A stretch of 64,000 nt of DNA, taken from NCBI RefSeq assembly GCF_000819885.1, contig NZ_CDBO01000011.1:37893-101892 (forward strand), read 5' to 3'. Each line of letters opens with the position of its first letter. Positions within the stretch are counted from its first letter, which is position 1. The stretch comes from Aeromonas fluvialis (GTDB taxonomy: Bacteria > Pseudomonadota > Gammaproteobacteria > Enterobacterales > Aeromonadaceae). Under the pieces are notes generated by a model. That model did no database searches. It saw nothing but the letters and a program-made list of their open reading frames with translations, and was not told where the DNA came from. The translations under genes and the position numbers were made by a program. This document shows positions 1-9,057 of this stretch, one piece after another.

Positions 1-150
1 TCCCTCTTTCATTGCACGCAGTACATGCGGATCATCGTGTCGAGTGGATAGGGGCGACGCCCAGCATCGTTGACCACGGGAGGGGGAGCAGCATCCATGG
101 GGACCAAGCATATCTCTTCGCGGCGTTTGCCATTGAACTCTTCACTCCGC
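1..150 (-). pseudogene. IS5-family transposase N-terminal remnant
   Basis: On the minus strand a reading frame contains EEFNGKRREE, then MD, and finally GRRPYPLDTMIRM followed by a TGA stop at 9-11. This order resembles the N-terminal region of IS5-family transposases, where a GKRR segment is followed by a GRRPYPLxTMLR segment. The stretch that should lie between them is shortened, and the stop falls just after the second motif. The rest of the element would lie left of the window, so it is unclear whether it is simply truncated. No terminal inverted repeat is visible. Assignment is by motif recall only. Confidence 0.55.
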
Positions 151-348
151 GAAGGTGCGTTGGTGATTCGTTGTGACCATCGCACATGGTGTTGATTGTG
201 ACTTTCGATCTCACGCCGGGGACTTGTTCGCTCTTTCCCTAACTCACTCATTTAACTCGGCGAATCGTTAATTAATTGTGCGAGATAAGAAGAGTTCAAT
301 TCTCTGTGCTGGTATTCTGTTCGCGTATATCGGGGAGAAAATAACAAG

Positions 349-2661
349 ATGAAGCAGATTAAATCCTGGGCGCAATATTACGTCGATCTGATGACCACGC
401 TGGGACTGGTGCGCTTCAGCATGTTCCTGGCGGCGGGCATTATCGTGCTGGCGGTCGCCATCCAGATGGGGGTGACCCTGTTCCTGCGCGGCAATGTCGA
501 TGTGATCGACTTCGTGCGTTCGGTCTTCTTCGGCCTGCTGGTGACACCCTGGGCGGTCTATTTTCTCTCCATCGTGGTGGATCAGCTGGAGGATTCCCGC
601 CAGCGACTGAGCCGGATGGTGAGCAAGCTGCAAGATATGCGCGAGCGGGACCTGGAGCTCAATACCCAGCTGCAGGAGAACATCAGCCGCCTCAACGCCC
701 AGATTGCCGAGACCAACCGGGCCGAGAGCCTGCGTCTGCAGGCCATCGAGGATCTCGAGAACGAGGTGTTCCAGCGAGAGAAAGCCCAGCTCCATCTGGG
801 GGAGCGCACCGCCCTGCTGCGCTCCTTCATAGACTGCTCCCCCGATCTGGTCTACTACCGCAACGAGGATGAGCAGTTTTCCGGCTGCAACCGTGCCATG
901 GAGGAGCTGACCGGCAAGGTGGAAAGCGAGCTGATCGGTCTTACCCCGTTCGATGTCTACAAGCAGGAGATTGCCAACAAGATAGTCGAGACCGACCGAC
1001 AAGTCTTCAGTAGCAACGAGCCGCTCACCTACGAGCAGTGGCTGGAGTATCCCGATGGTCGCAAGGCCTACTTCGAGCTGCGCAAGGTGCCCTTCTTCGA
1101 TCGCTTCGGCAAGCGGCTTGGCCTGCTCGGTTTTGGTCGTGACATCACCGAACGTAAGCAGTACCAGGACAAACTGGAGAAGGCGAGCCGCGACAAGACC
1201 ACCTTTATCTCCACCATCAGTCACGAGCTGCGCACCCCGCTCAATGGCATTGTGGGGCTGAGCCGGATACTGATGGATACCCCCCTCGATGCCAAGCAGC
1301 ACCAACAGCTCAAGACCATTCACCTGAGTGCGGTGACCCTTGGCAATATCTTCAACGACATCATTGATCTCGATAAACTCGACCGGCGTCGCCTCGAAAT
1401 TGCGCCGACCCGCATCGATCTCCCAGCCTTTCTCGACGAACTGGAGACCCTCTCTCGCATCCAGGCGGAGCAGAAGGGGCTCTATCTCCATTTCGATCGG
1501 GATGGCGACATGCCGCAATACGTAATGGCCGATGGCACCCGCCTGCGTCAGGTGCTGTGGAATCTGGTGGGCAACGCGGTCAAGTTTACCGATGAGGGGG
1601 GCGTCACCGTGCGTTGTCTCTCCCACCCTGCCGACGAGCCGGGCAAGCTGGCCCTGCACTTCGAGGTGGAGGATACCGGCATCGGCATCCCGCGCGCCCA
1701 GCAGGAGAAGATCTTCGCCATGTACTATCAGGTGCAGGGCAAGAAGCACGCTACCGGCACCGGCATTGGCCTCGCGGTCTCCCGCCAGCTGGTGCAAGCC
1801 ATGGGTGGCCAGCTCTATGTGGACAGCGATCCGGGCGAAGGTTCCTGCTTCACCGCCGAGCTGGAGGTAGCTTGCGCCGAGCCGGTATTGCCGGAGCAGG
1901 AGGAGGAGATGCCCTCCCTCGATATCCTGCTGGTGGAGGATGTGGAGCTCAACGTGACGGTGGCCTGCGCCCTGCTCAACAAGTTGGGTCATCAGGTGCA
2001 GGTGGCACGAGACGGCACCCAGGCGTTGGCGATGGCCAACCCGGATGATTTCGACCTCATTTTGCTCGATATCCAGCTGCCGGACATGACCGGCTTCGAT
2101 GTGGCGGCCCAACTGCTTGAACGTTACGGTGACAGCTTGCCGCCCATGGTGGCGCTGACTGCCAACGTGACTAGTGATCGCCAGTATTACCTGGATCGCG
2201 GCATGCTGGATGTGATCAACAAGCCGCTCGGCTCGAAGGCGGTACGAGAGGTGATTGGCCATCTGTTTGCCGATCTGGCGGAAGACGAAGCTGACGAGCA
2301 GGTGGATGCAGAGAGTCAGGATCAGCTGTTGGACCTGCATTTCCTCACTGATTACGCCGATACCGTGGGCAAGCCGGTGCTGCTCTCCAGCGTCGATCTG
2401 TTCGAGAAGATGATGCCGGACTACATGGCGGTGCTCGACTCCAACATGATTGCCAAGGATCAGGCGGGGGTAGTGGAGGAGGCCCACAAGATCAAGGGCG
2501 CTGCAGGTTCCATCGGTCTGCGCCGTCTGCAGCAGACGGCCCAGCTGATCCAGAGTCCGGATCACCCCGCCTGGTGGGAGAACGTGGAAGACTGGATTGA
2601 GACGCTGCGCCGTGAATATCCCGGCGATATCGCCCGTCTGCGGCGCTGGCTATTGTCTTGA
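349..2661 (+). CDS. arcB: Aerobic respiration control hybrid sensor kinase ArcB
   Basis: ArcB is the membrane sensor that phosphorylates ArcA in response to the quinone pool redox state. The 770-residue product is close to the 778 of E. coli. Two membrane segments (about 22-46 and 57-80) are followed by a helical linker (80-135), a PAS domain (about 155-270), a HisKA domain with SHELRTPLNG (His292), a HATPase domain with a GTGIGLAVS box, a receiver with LLLDIQLPD (Asp574) and a C-terminal HPt domain with AHKIKGAAGS (His713). All three phosphorelay residues are present. A dGTPase gene follows after 33 bases. The start ATG lies just after an AT-rich leader. Confidence 0.96.
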   Translation: MKQIKSWAQYYVDLMTTLGLVRFSMFLAAGIIVLAVAIQMGVTLFLRGNVDVIDFVRSVFFGLLVTPWAVYFLSIVVDQLEDSRQRLSRMVSKLQDMRERDLELNTQLQENISRLNAQIAETNRAESLRLQAIEDLENEVFQREKAQLHLGERTALLRSFIDCSPDLVYYRNEDEQFSGCNRAMEELTGKVESELIGLTPFDVYKQEIANKIVETDRQVFSSNEPLTYEQWLEYPDGRKAYFELRKVPFFDRFGKRLGLLGFGRDITERKQYQDKLEKASRDKTTFISTISHELRTPLNGIVGLSRILMDTPLDAKQHQQLKTIHLSAVTLGNIFNDIIDLDKLDRRRLEIAPTRIDLPAFLDELETLSRIQAEQKGLYLHFDRDGDMPQYVMADGTRLRQVLWNLVGNAVKFTDEGGVTVRCLSHPADEPGKLALHFEVEDTGIGIPRAQQEKIFAMYYQVQGKKHATGTGIGLAVSRQLVQAMGGQLYVDSDPGEGSCFTAELEVACAEPVLPEQEEEMPSLDILLVEDVELNVTVACALLNKLGHQVQVARDGTQALAMANPDDFDLILLDIQLPDMTGFDVAAQLLERYGDSLPPMVALTANVTSDRQYYLDRGMLDVINKPLGSKAVREVIGHLFADLAEDEADEQVDAESQDQLLDLHFLTDYADTVGKPVLLSSVDLFEKMMPDYMAVLDSNMIAKDQAGVVEEAHKIKGAAGSIGLRRLQQTAQLIQSPDHPAWWENVEDWIETLRREYPGDIARLRRWLLS

Positions 2662-2694
2662 ATCTGACGGAAGTTGCTGGCAAGGAGCTGCAAG

Positions 2695-4059
2695 ATGTAT
2701 AGCCGTTTGATTACCCCCGCGCGCATCCACCCCTGGGGGGATGAGGATCTGCTGGAGGCGACCGAGCTGGATCGCGCCCGAATTGTACAGGCGGCGCCGG
2801 TGCGCCGGCTGCAGCAAAAGACCCAGGTCTTTCCGCTCGATGTGAAAGCCTCGGTGCGCAGCCGCCTCACCCACTCGCTTGAAGTGCAGGAGACCGGCCG
2901 CCAGATCAGCCGTCGTATTCTGGCCGCCTTGCCGCCCGGTGAGGTCTGCGAAGGGGCCTTTATCAATCTGGTGGAGATGTCCTGCCTGCTGCACGATGTC
3001 GGCAATCCGCCGTTTGGTCACTTTGGCGAGCAGGTGATGAGCCAGTGGCTCGGTGAGATGCTCGATCCCCTCTATCAGCAGGCGCTGGCGCAGCCTCCCT
3101 CGGCCCAGTGGGCGGAATTACGTCAGGATCTGCAACTGTTTGATGGCAACGCCCAGAGCCTGCGGCTGGTGCACAGTCTGCACGAACTCAACCTGACCCT
3201 CGGCCAGTTGGCGGCGCTGTGCAAATACCCGCAGCAACCCCAACCGGGAGTCAGCTATGGCCAGCATCATGGCTGGAGCAGCAAGCGGGGCATCTTCTTC
3301 AGCGAGCAGCCGCTCTACCGCGCCCTCGGCCAGAGTCTGGGATTGGCCCCCGGCTGCCGTCATCCGCTGGTCTACATCATGGAGGCGGCCGATGACATCT
3401 CCTACTGCATCGCCGATCTGGAGGATGCGGTCGATCGGCGGATCCTGACGCTGAGCGAACTGTTGGCTGCGTTGCGAGGGGCCGATCAGAGCGACTACAT
3501 GGGCACCTTGCTCGATGACGCGCTGGCATCCGGCCGAGGCTTTTTTCCCCATTTTCGTCAGCAACTGACCCGGGATCTGGTGGCGCTGGCGGCGCAGAGC
3601 TATGTCAGCGAACATCAGGCCATTTTGCAGGGCTCCTACCCGCAAGCGCTGTTACACGGTCAGGCGCCGGCGGCGCGGGTGCTCGACATCCTCAAACAGG
3701 TGGCAAGGACGCAGGTCTTTATGCGCTCCGAGGTGGAAGCCCTCGAACTAGAAGGCTATGCGGCGCTGCGCGGCGTGCTGACCAGCTATGCCTGCCTGCT
3801 GGCGCTGCCAGCGTCACAATTTGCCCGCCTGCTGGCCGGGGAGGGAGGTCAGGCGCTGTTCTTTGCGCGCCGCCTCTATCACCGCCTCTCGGCCCGCCAC
3901 CTCAAGGCCTACCGGTTGGCGATCGCTACCCCGGATCCACGCTTTGCCTGCCAGCACGAGCAGGAGTGGTATTACCGGGTGCGGCTGCTGCTCGATTACG
4001 TCAGCGGCATGACGGATACCTATGTGCTGGAGGAGTATCGGCTGCTCTCGGGGATCTGA
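2695..4059 (+). CDS. dgt: dGTPase-family HD-domain triphosphohydrolase
   Basis: The 454-residue product belongs to the Dgt family, which hydrolyses dGTP (or other dNTPs) to the deoxynucleoside and triphosphate. The HD-domain metal ligands are visible as RLTHSLEV (His60) and LLHDVGNPPFGHFGE (His100, Asp101). The C terminus carries SGMTDTYVLEEYRLLSG, typical of the family. It is somewhat shorter than E. coli Dgt (505 residues). The start was placed at ATG 2695 because AAGGAG lies at 2682-2687; the TTG at 2674 has no comparable site. It lies 33 bases after arcB and may be cotranscribed. Substrate specificity cannot be told from sequence alone. Confidence 0.9.
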   Translation: MYSRLITPARIHPWGDEDLLEATELDRARIVQAAPVRRLQQKTQVFPLDVKASVRSRLTHSLEVQETGRQISRRILAALPPGEVCEGAFINLVEMSCLLHDVGNPPFGHFGEQVMSQWLGEMLDPLYQQALAQPPSAQWAELRQDLQLFDGNAQSLRLVHSLHELNLTLGQLAALCKYPQQPQPGVSYGQHHGWSSKRGIFFSEQPLYRALGQSLGLAPGCRHPLVYIMEAADDISYCIADLEDAVDRRILTLSELLAALRGADQSDYMGTLLDDALASGRGFFPHFRQQLTRDLVALAAQSYVSEHQAILQGSYPQALLHGQAPAARVLDILKQVARTQVFMRSEVEALELEGYAALRGVLTSYACLLALPASQFARLLAGEGGQALFFARRLYHRLSARHLKAYRLAIATPDPRFACQHEQEWYYRVRLLLDYVSGMTDTYVLEEYRLLSGI

Positions 4060-4196
4060 TGCCCCCGGCACTGCCTTGCGGGCAGCATAAAATGCCGTGA
4101 AATGGTTGAAAGGGAGTCGAGAGAGGCTTGTTTTTAATTCGGATATTTTTTAGACCGCTGCAACTTGTTCAACTTTTGCCCGATAAGGAGACGAAA

Positions 4197-4289
4197 ATGC
4201 AAGATCTGATGCTCAACGTTGCATTTGCTCGCTGCACCCATGGCAGCGTGAAATCTCGTGCTCTTTTACCGCGTGGCGTAAGCAGGTAA
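4197..4289 (+). CDS. Small ORF of 30 codons, possibly a disrupted DUF1127 protein
   Basis: A strong ribosome-binding site (ATAAGGAG) sits 5 bases before ATG 4197, so translation initiation looks real. The predicted 30-residue peptide begins MQDLMLNVAF and ends RGVSR. In the +2 frame downstream, a segment reading HPWQREISCSFTAWRK looks more like the tryptophan/arginine-rich core of DUF1127 proteins, which suggests that a frameshift near 4215-4235 has broken an older gene. No homologue is recognised for the peptide as written. Confidence 0.3.
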   Translation: MQDLMLNVAFARCTHGSVKSRALLPRGVSR

Positions 4290-4375
4290 CCCCTGTCTTT
4301 TTTATCACCCGAGGTTCGTCCCGCAGGGTGATCTCCACTTTCTCCGGGAGAACCGCATGTTCACTGGAGAATGTC

Positions 4376-4580
4376 ATGTCTATCGAACTGGTCTTACTGC
4401 GTCGTGTCGAAGTCTTTGGTTCCAAAGCGAATCGCCCGGGTTGAGCGTCGCCTCGCCGTGGTCAATCTGTCGCCAGCCCTGCTGAAAGATATCGGTCTGG
4501 AAGGATATCAGGGTCAGATCTCCCTCGTTCGCGAGCGGGAGTATCAAACCGGCTTTCGGCTCGGGAATCGAATAACCTGA
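4376..4580 (+). pseudogene. DUF1127-like small protein, probably frameshifted
   Basis: ATG 4376 has a GGAG at 4366-4369 with good spacing and opens a frame of 22 residues (MSIELVLLRRVEVFGSK...) that stops at 4444. A second frame, open from ATG 4371, carries RIARVERRLAVVNLSPALLKDIGLEG, whose LLKDIGL motif is the hallmark of DUF1127 (YjiS-like) proteins. Joining the two frames near 4425-4435 would give one plausible DUF1127 protein. Either the gene is a pseudogene, or translation starts at 4371 despite poor spacing and yields 69 residues. DUF1127 proteins are small, Arg-rich and often stress- or RNA-linked; no function is assigned here. Confidence 0.4.
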
Positions 4581-4617
4581 TCCACAGGGGAGAGTAAACG
4601 CTCTCCCTATTATGGCG

Positions 4618-4645
4618 ATGGCAGACGGAATGCCTGCCATTTTTG
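4618..4645 (+). terminator. Rho-independent terminator after the DUF1127-like ORF
   Basis: ATGGCAG (4618-4624) pairs with CTGCCAT (4634-4640) and is followed by a T run. A second hairpin, GGGAGAG/CTCTCCC, lies just upstream at about 4589-4606. Confidence 0.6.
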
Positions 4646-4800
4646 TGTCTGAAGGTTGATTTTTATTCACTTTTCAGTGGGCTTACACTATTCTCTCCGC
4701 CCCGTTTGTGACAGGCTCGTCATTTTTTCGCCTTGTGCTGTCAGGATCGGCAAGATTAGATGTGGTGGCCTCTCCGTTTTACTTATCAGGACAAGACTTC

Positions 4801-7800
4801 ATGTCACTCTTTCGTCAGCTTTTTCTTCCCCTGTTGTTGCTGTGTTGCGGCATGCCTGCTGTTGCTGTTCTCCAGTTGGAAGAGGCGGGGGTGGGCGACT
4901 GGATTGCAGCCGATGAAGAGCTGGTGATCGGGGTGCCCCTTGGTGGTTATCCCCCTTTTCTCTACGAGCAGCCCGATCAGCGCTATGCCGGTCCGCTCAA
5001 GGCGTTGGCCTCGCGCATTGCAGCAGAAATGGGGGTCTCCCTGCGATATGTCTCCTACAACACCTATTTAGATGCCCAGACGGCACTGCACAGTGGCCGT
5101 ATCGATGCACTGATCGGGGTTGAAGTCGATGCCCTCGAACTGGACGGGATCCGCCATGAGGGGCATCTGGGCTCCTATGCCAGAGCCATCCTGATGCGCC
5201 ATCCGAACCAGCAATTAACCATTGAGCAGGCACGCAAACTGCGCTGGGTCTGTATTCGCGGTTTTGGCAGTTGCAAAGAGCTGGCCAGGCTGAAGATGCC
5301 CCAAGTGACCGAGCTGGAGAGCCGTGACGAGGCGACCAACATGGTCAAACAGGGGGCGGCCGATGCTTATATGGCACTGGGATCGATTATTGCCATGGAG
5401 ATGGCGCGGTTGCCCGAGCCGATGGGGATTGTGATGCCAGGCTGGATCTCTGCTGGCGCATTGACCATCGCCACCAGTAAGCATGATCCGGCGCTGACTG
5501 ATCGCATCTGGCAGGCCTACCAGCGGATCCCCGCGGCAGATGCCCGGTTGCGGCTGAATCAGAAGGATCGTAACTTCAAGGCGGGTTTGTTGCTGACGCC
5601 AGGCGAGATGGCTTGGCTGAATCAGAAGAACAAGGTGGTCCGGTTTGCCGTTACGCCATCGCTTGCCGGTATCAGCGAGATCGATGACGAAGGGGGGTTG
5701 TACGGCTACACGGCAGATTTGATGAAACTGCTGAGTCAGCGCTCAGGGATCCGCTTTGAACTGGAACTGACCAGCACCTGGCTCGAGTCGCTGGCGCTGC
5801 TGAAACAGCACAAGGTGGATCTGATCCCCCTGATAGCACCGCTCAGGGAGCGCGAGACATTTGCCTCCTTCAGCTCCCCTTACCTTAACATCAACACCTA
5901 TTTGGTAGCCCGGCGCGGTGCCCGCCCGCTGACATCGTCGGCTCAGCTGAAAGGGCTCCAGATAGGTGTAACCGAGTCATCCTATGAGGCCCACCTTATC
6001 GGCGTTCATGGTGGCAACGTCATCGAGGTGAGCAAGGATACCGAGTTGCTTACCCTGCTCGATACGGGGAAAGCCGAGTATGTGCTGCTGACCATGACCA
6101 ATCTGGGGCAGCAGGCGATGAAGGGGTTCAATGAGAAGTATCAGGTGGTACTGAGCGCCCCCGAATTTTCTGTGCCTATCAGCATGGGCGTTGATACCAA
6201 GCAGCCTGAACTGCTGCGCATCATGGACAAGCTGCTGCAGAGTATCACGGATGAGGAGTGGCAACTGCTGGAGCGGCGTTGGCTCAATGTATCGGTAAAT
6301 ATGAAGCCTGATTACAGCCTGTTCTACAAGTGGTTGGCGTTGGGAGGGGCTGCCTTGTTGACCTGTGGTCTGCTGGTGATGCTCTGGGCTCGCAGCCTGC
6401 GTCGCCAGATTGCGCAGCGAAACATTGCAGAGGACAAGCTAAACGAACAACTGCTATTTGTGCAGACCCTGCTCAACTCGTTGCCGACCATGGTGGCATT
6501 ACGCGATAGCGAGCAGCGGATCACTCTCTGCAACCAGGCCTATCGCGATGCCTTTCTCGTTGGCAGTAATGGCGAGGTGTCGGATGACCTGTACAGCATG
6601 CCAGAATCCCTGCGCGAGAGGGTGCTGGAAGAGGAGCGCAGGGTATGGCAAAGCGGTCAGGAACTGGAGGGGGCCGGCAGCAGCTCGCATGCCGATGGTA
6701 CCCCTTTTCATGTGATCTATGCCAAGCGCCCTTATCGTGATCCCGATGGCAACATGCGGGGGGTGCTGACGGTGCTGACCGATGTCAGCCGGATCAAGGA
6801 GGCCGAGGATCGTGCTCGTCAGGCTGAAACCCGCCTGACCCAGATCACCGACAGCATGCCTGGCGTCGTCTACCAGTATCTGTGGCTAGGGCCGGGTAAT
6901 GGACGCTTTCTTTACGCCTCTCAGGGGGCCAACGAGATTATGGGGGTGCCAGATCTGGATTTGTTTGGCGCCAGGTCTGGCGGTGAGGTATTCGGCTTTA
7001 CCGAGCAGGCACAGCAGGCGTTTGTCAGCCAGGTGGCAAACCATGCCGCGACTCTGGCCCCCCTCGATCTGGAGGTCAAGGTGGATCGTCCGGACGGGGA
7101 TCGCTATGTGCAGGTGCGCGGCAATTTTGTCCGCCAGGAGCTGCAGGGGCAGGGGCTGATCCTCAACGGAGTGGTTCAGGACATCACGGCTATCAAGCAG
7201 CAAGAGCATGAGCTACGGGAGGCGCGTGCCTATGCCGAGCAGGCGATGCAGGCGCGTAGCCGCTTTCTGGCCACCATGAGCCACGAGTTGCGCACACCTA
7301 TCTCCGGTATGCACGGCATGCTCGAGTTGCTGCAAATGAGCGAGCTCAATGACGATCAGCGCTACATGGTGCGTAATGTGGTTACCTCGACCAACAATCT
7401 GCTCTATCTGGTCAACGATATTCTCGATTTCTCCAAGATAGAAGCGGGTCAGTTGCAGTTGAATTACCAGAGCAGCCGGTTGCAGACAGTGATCTGCGAT
7501 GCGATCCGCGGTCACGCCACCCAGGCCCATAGCAAGGGGCTCAATGTGACGTTGGAGTGGGGCCTGCTTGTCCCTGATAGGGCCGATATCGACGGAGTAA
7601 GGGTCGGTCAGGTGATCTCCAACCTGCTCAACAATGCAGTAAAGTTTACCGAACAGGGGGAGGTCTCTATCCGGGTCAGCTACCTGCACGAGCAGCTTGC
7701 CATCAGTGTCCGCGATACCGGTATCGGGATTGCCGAAGAGAAACAGGGGTTGTTATTTACCCCGTTTGAGCAGGTGGAGTCTGACATTAATCGCCGCTTT

Positions 7801-9057
7801 GGCGGCACCGGGTTGGGGCTGGCCATCTGTGATCAGCTGGTACGCAAAATGGGGGGGAAACTCACCCTGACCAGCAAGGCGGGAGAGGGCTCCCGTTTCC
7901 GTTTTACCGTGCCGCTGACCAATCCTCAATGGGATGCCCCCCCGCTGGCCGGGACAGAGTGGTGGTTTTTCAGCGCCGATGCCAACCTCGAGACGGCCAT
8001 GCGGCGGTTGGGGGCCAGGCTCAAGCATCTGGATGCCAGTCAGCTCAACCGCTCACTGGAAGGGTTGCTGCTGGCTGATCAGCAGTGGCTGGAGCAGACC
8101 CTTGGCAGTGAGTGGCAGAACTGGCTGCAACACTCTGCGCTGAAGGGGATCTTAGCGTCACCCGATGAGGCGCTACGGGGGCGGGTAGGTGGTCAGGTTT
8201 GGTGGCGATTGGGGCTCTCTCCTCTCTATCCGGATCTGCTGCTGGAGAGTTGTCTTGCGCTGCTGCAGGAGCGGGTCGCCCCGGTCCTGCCTGCGCCGGT
8301 TGACAAGCTGGGAGGACGGGTGCTGGTGGCTGATGACCATCCGGTCAATCGTGCCCTGCTGGCACGACAACTGGCTAGGCTCGGAGTTGAAGCCCAGGTG
8401 GTGGAGGATGGCGAGCAGGCGTTGCGGGCCTGGCAGGGTCAACCATTCTCTCTGTTGCTGACCGATTGTCATATGCCGGTGATGGATGGCTATGCCCTGA
8501 CCAAGGCGCTGCGGGCGGCGGGCGTGACGGCACCCATTATCGGGGTGACGGCGGATACCTCGGAAGAGGCCCATGCCCGTATGATGGAGGCAGGCATGAG
8601 CGACATGCTGTTCAAGCCCTATCCGCTGGATAGCCTGCACCAACTGCTGGCACATTGGCTCGCTGAGTCGGTACCGGCTGGCAGTGCCGCAGTGACGGCT
8701 GTCGATGACGGACTGACTGTGCAGTCAGAGCGCTGGTTGACCCTGTTTGGCGATGAGCAGACGGCACGGGCGATGGCGGCGGAATATCTCGACTCCAATC
8801 GTCAGGATGGTGCGCATATGATGGCGGCACTGACTTGCCATGACTTCGGCGCACTGGTAGAAACAGCCCACCGGATCAAGGGGGCGGCCCGCATGGTCGG
8901 ACTGCAGGAGCTGGCCAGCCAGGCAGCCAGACTTGAGTCGGTAGCGAGATTGAAGCAGCTTGATGAACTGGATGAGCTGATCGGAACGGTGCAGCTATTG
9001 ATGACGGCGATCGCCCACGACATTGGATTATGGCTCGATGAAAAAAGCACAACATGA
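4801..9057 (+). CDS. VieS/BvgS-type unorthodox hybrid sensor kinase with two periplasmic binding domains
   Basis: This 1418-residue protein is a multi-domain phosphorelay kinase. A signal peptide (MSLFRQLFLPLLLLCCG) is followed by two tandem SBP_bac_3-like periplasmic domains (about 35-270 and 285-500), one membrane segment (about 511-530), two PAS regions (about 550-670 and 680-800), HisKA with SHELRTPISG (His828), HATPase with a GGTGLGLAI box, a receiver with LTDCHMPVMDG (Asp1222) and an HPt domain with AHRIKGAARM (His1357). This architecture is that of BvgS, EvgS and VieS. The upstream in-frame start at 4708 is less likely because the signal peptide begins at 4801. The gene overlaps the next, a REC-EAL regulator, by 20 bases, as expected for a cognate pair. 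The ligand is unknown. Confidence 0.9.
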   Translation: MSLFRQLFLPLLLLCCGMPAVAVLQLEEAGVGDWIAADEELVIGVPLGGYPPFLYEQPDQRYAGPLKALASRIAAEMGVSLRYVSYNTYLDAQTALHSGRIDALIGVEVDALELDGIRHEGHLGSYARAILMRHPNQQLTIEQARKLRWVCIRGFGSCKELARLKMPQVTELESRDEATNMVKQGAADAYMALGSIIAMEMARLPEPMGIVMPGWISAGALTIATSKHDPALTDRIWQAYQRIPAADARLRLNQKDRNFKAGLLLTPGEMAWLNQKNKVVRFAVTPSLAGISEIDDEGGLYGYTADLMKLLSQRSGIRFELELTSTWLESLALLKQHKVDLIPLIAPLRERETFASFSSPYLNINTYLVARRGARPLTSSAQLKGLQIGVTESSYEAHLIGVHGGNVIEVSKDTELLTLLDTGKAEYVLLTMTNLGQQAMKGFNEKYQVVLSAPEFSVPISMGVDTKQPELLRIMDKLLQSITDEEWQLLERRWLNVSVNMKPDYSLFYKWLALGGAALLTCGLLVMLWARSLRRQIAQRNIAEDKLNEQLLFVQTLLNSLPTMVALRDSEQRITLCNQAYRDAFLVGSNGEVSDDLYSMPESLRERVLEEERRVWQSGQELEGAGSSSHADGTPFHVIYAKRPYRDPDGNMRGVLTVLTDVSRIKEAEDRARQAETRLTQITDSMPGVVYQYLWLGPGNGRFLYASQGANEIMGVPDLDLFGARSGGEVFGFTEQAQQAFVSQVANHAATLAPLDLEVKVDRPDGDRYVQVRGNFVRQELQGQGLILNGVVQDITAIKQQEHELREARAYAEQAMQARSRFLATMSHELRTPISGMHGMLELLQMSELNDDQRYMVRNVVTSTNNLLYLVNDILDFSKIEAGQLQLNYQSSRLQTVICDAIRGHATQAHSKGLNVTLEWGLLVPDRADIDGVRVGQVISNLLNNAVKFTEQGEVSIRVSYLHEQLAISVRDTGIGIAEEKQGLLFTPFEQVESDINRRFGGTGLGLAICDQLVRKMGGKLTLTSKAGEGSRFRFTVPLTNPQWDAPPLAGTEWWFFSADANLETAMRRLGARLKHLDASQLNRSLEGLLLADQQWLEQTLGSEWQNWLQHSALKGILASPDEALRGRVGGQVWWRLGLSPLYPDLLLESCLALLQERVAPVLPAPVDKLGGRVLVADDHPVNRALLARQLARLGVEAQVVEDGEQALRAWQGQPFSLLLTDCHMPVMDGYALTKALRAAGVTAPIIGVTADTSEEAHARMMEAGMSDMLFKPYPLDSLHQLLAHWLAESVPAGSAAVTAVDDGLTVQSERWLTLFGDEQTARAMAAEYLDSNRQDGAHMMAALTCHDFGALVETAHRIKGAARMVGLQELASQAARLESVARLKQLDELDELIGTVQLLMTAIAHDIGLWLDEKSTT

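Noticed and set aside
268-2565. A 765-codon open frame antisense to arcB
   Set aside because: It is the shadow of a high-GC gene: the sense strand carries all ArcB motifs, and the antisense product is low-complexity and His/Leu/Gln-rich with no ribosome-binding site.
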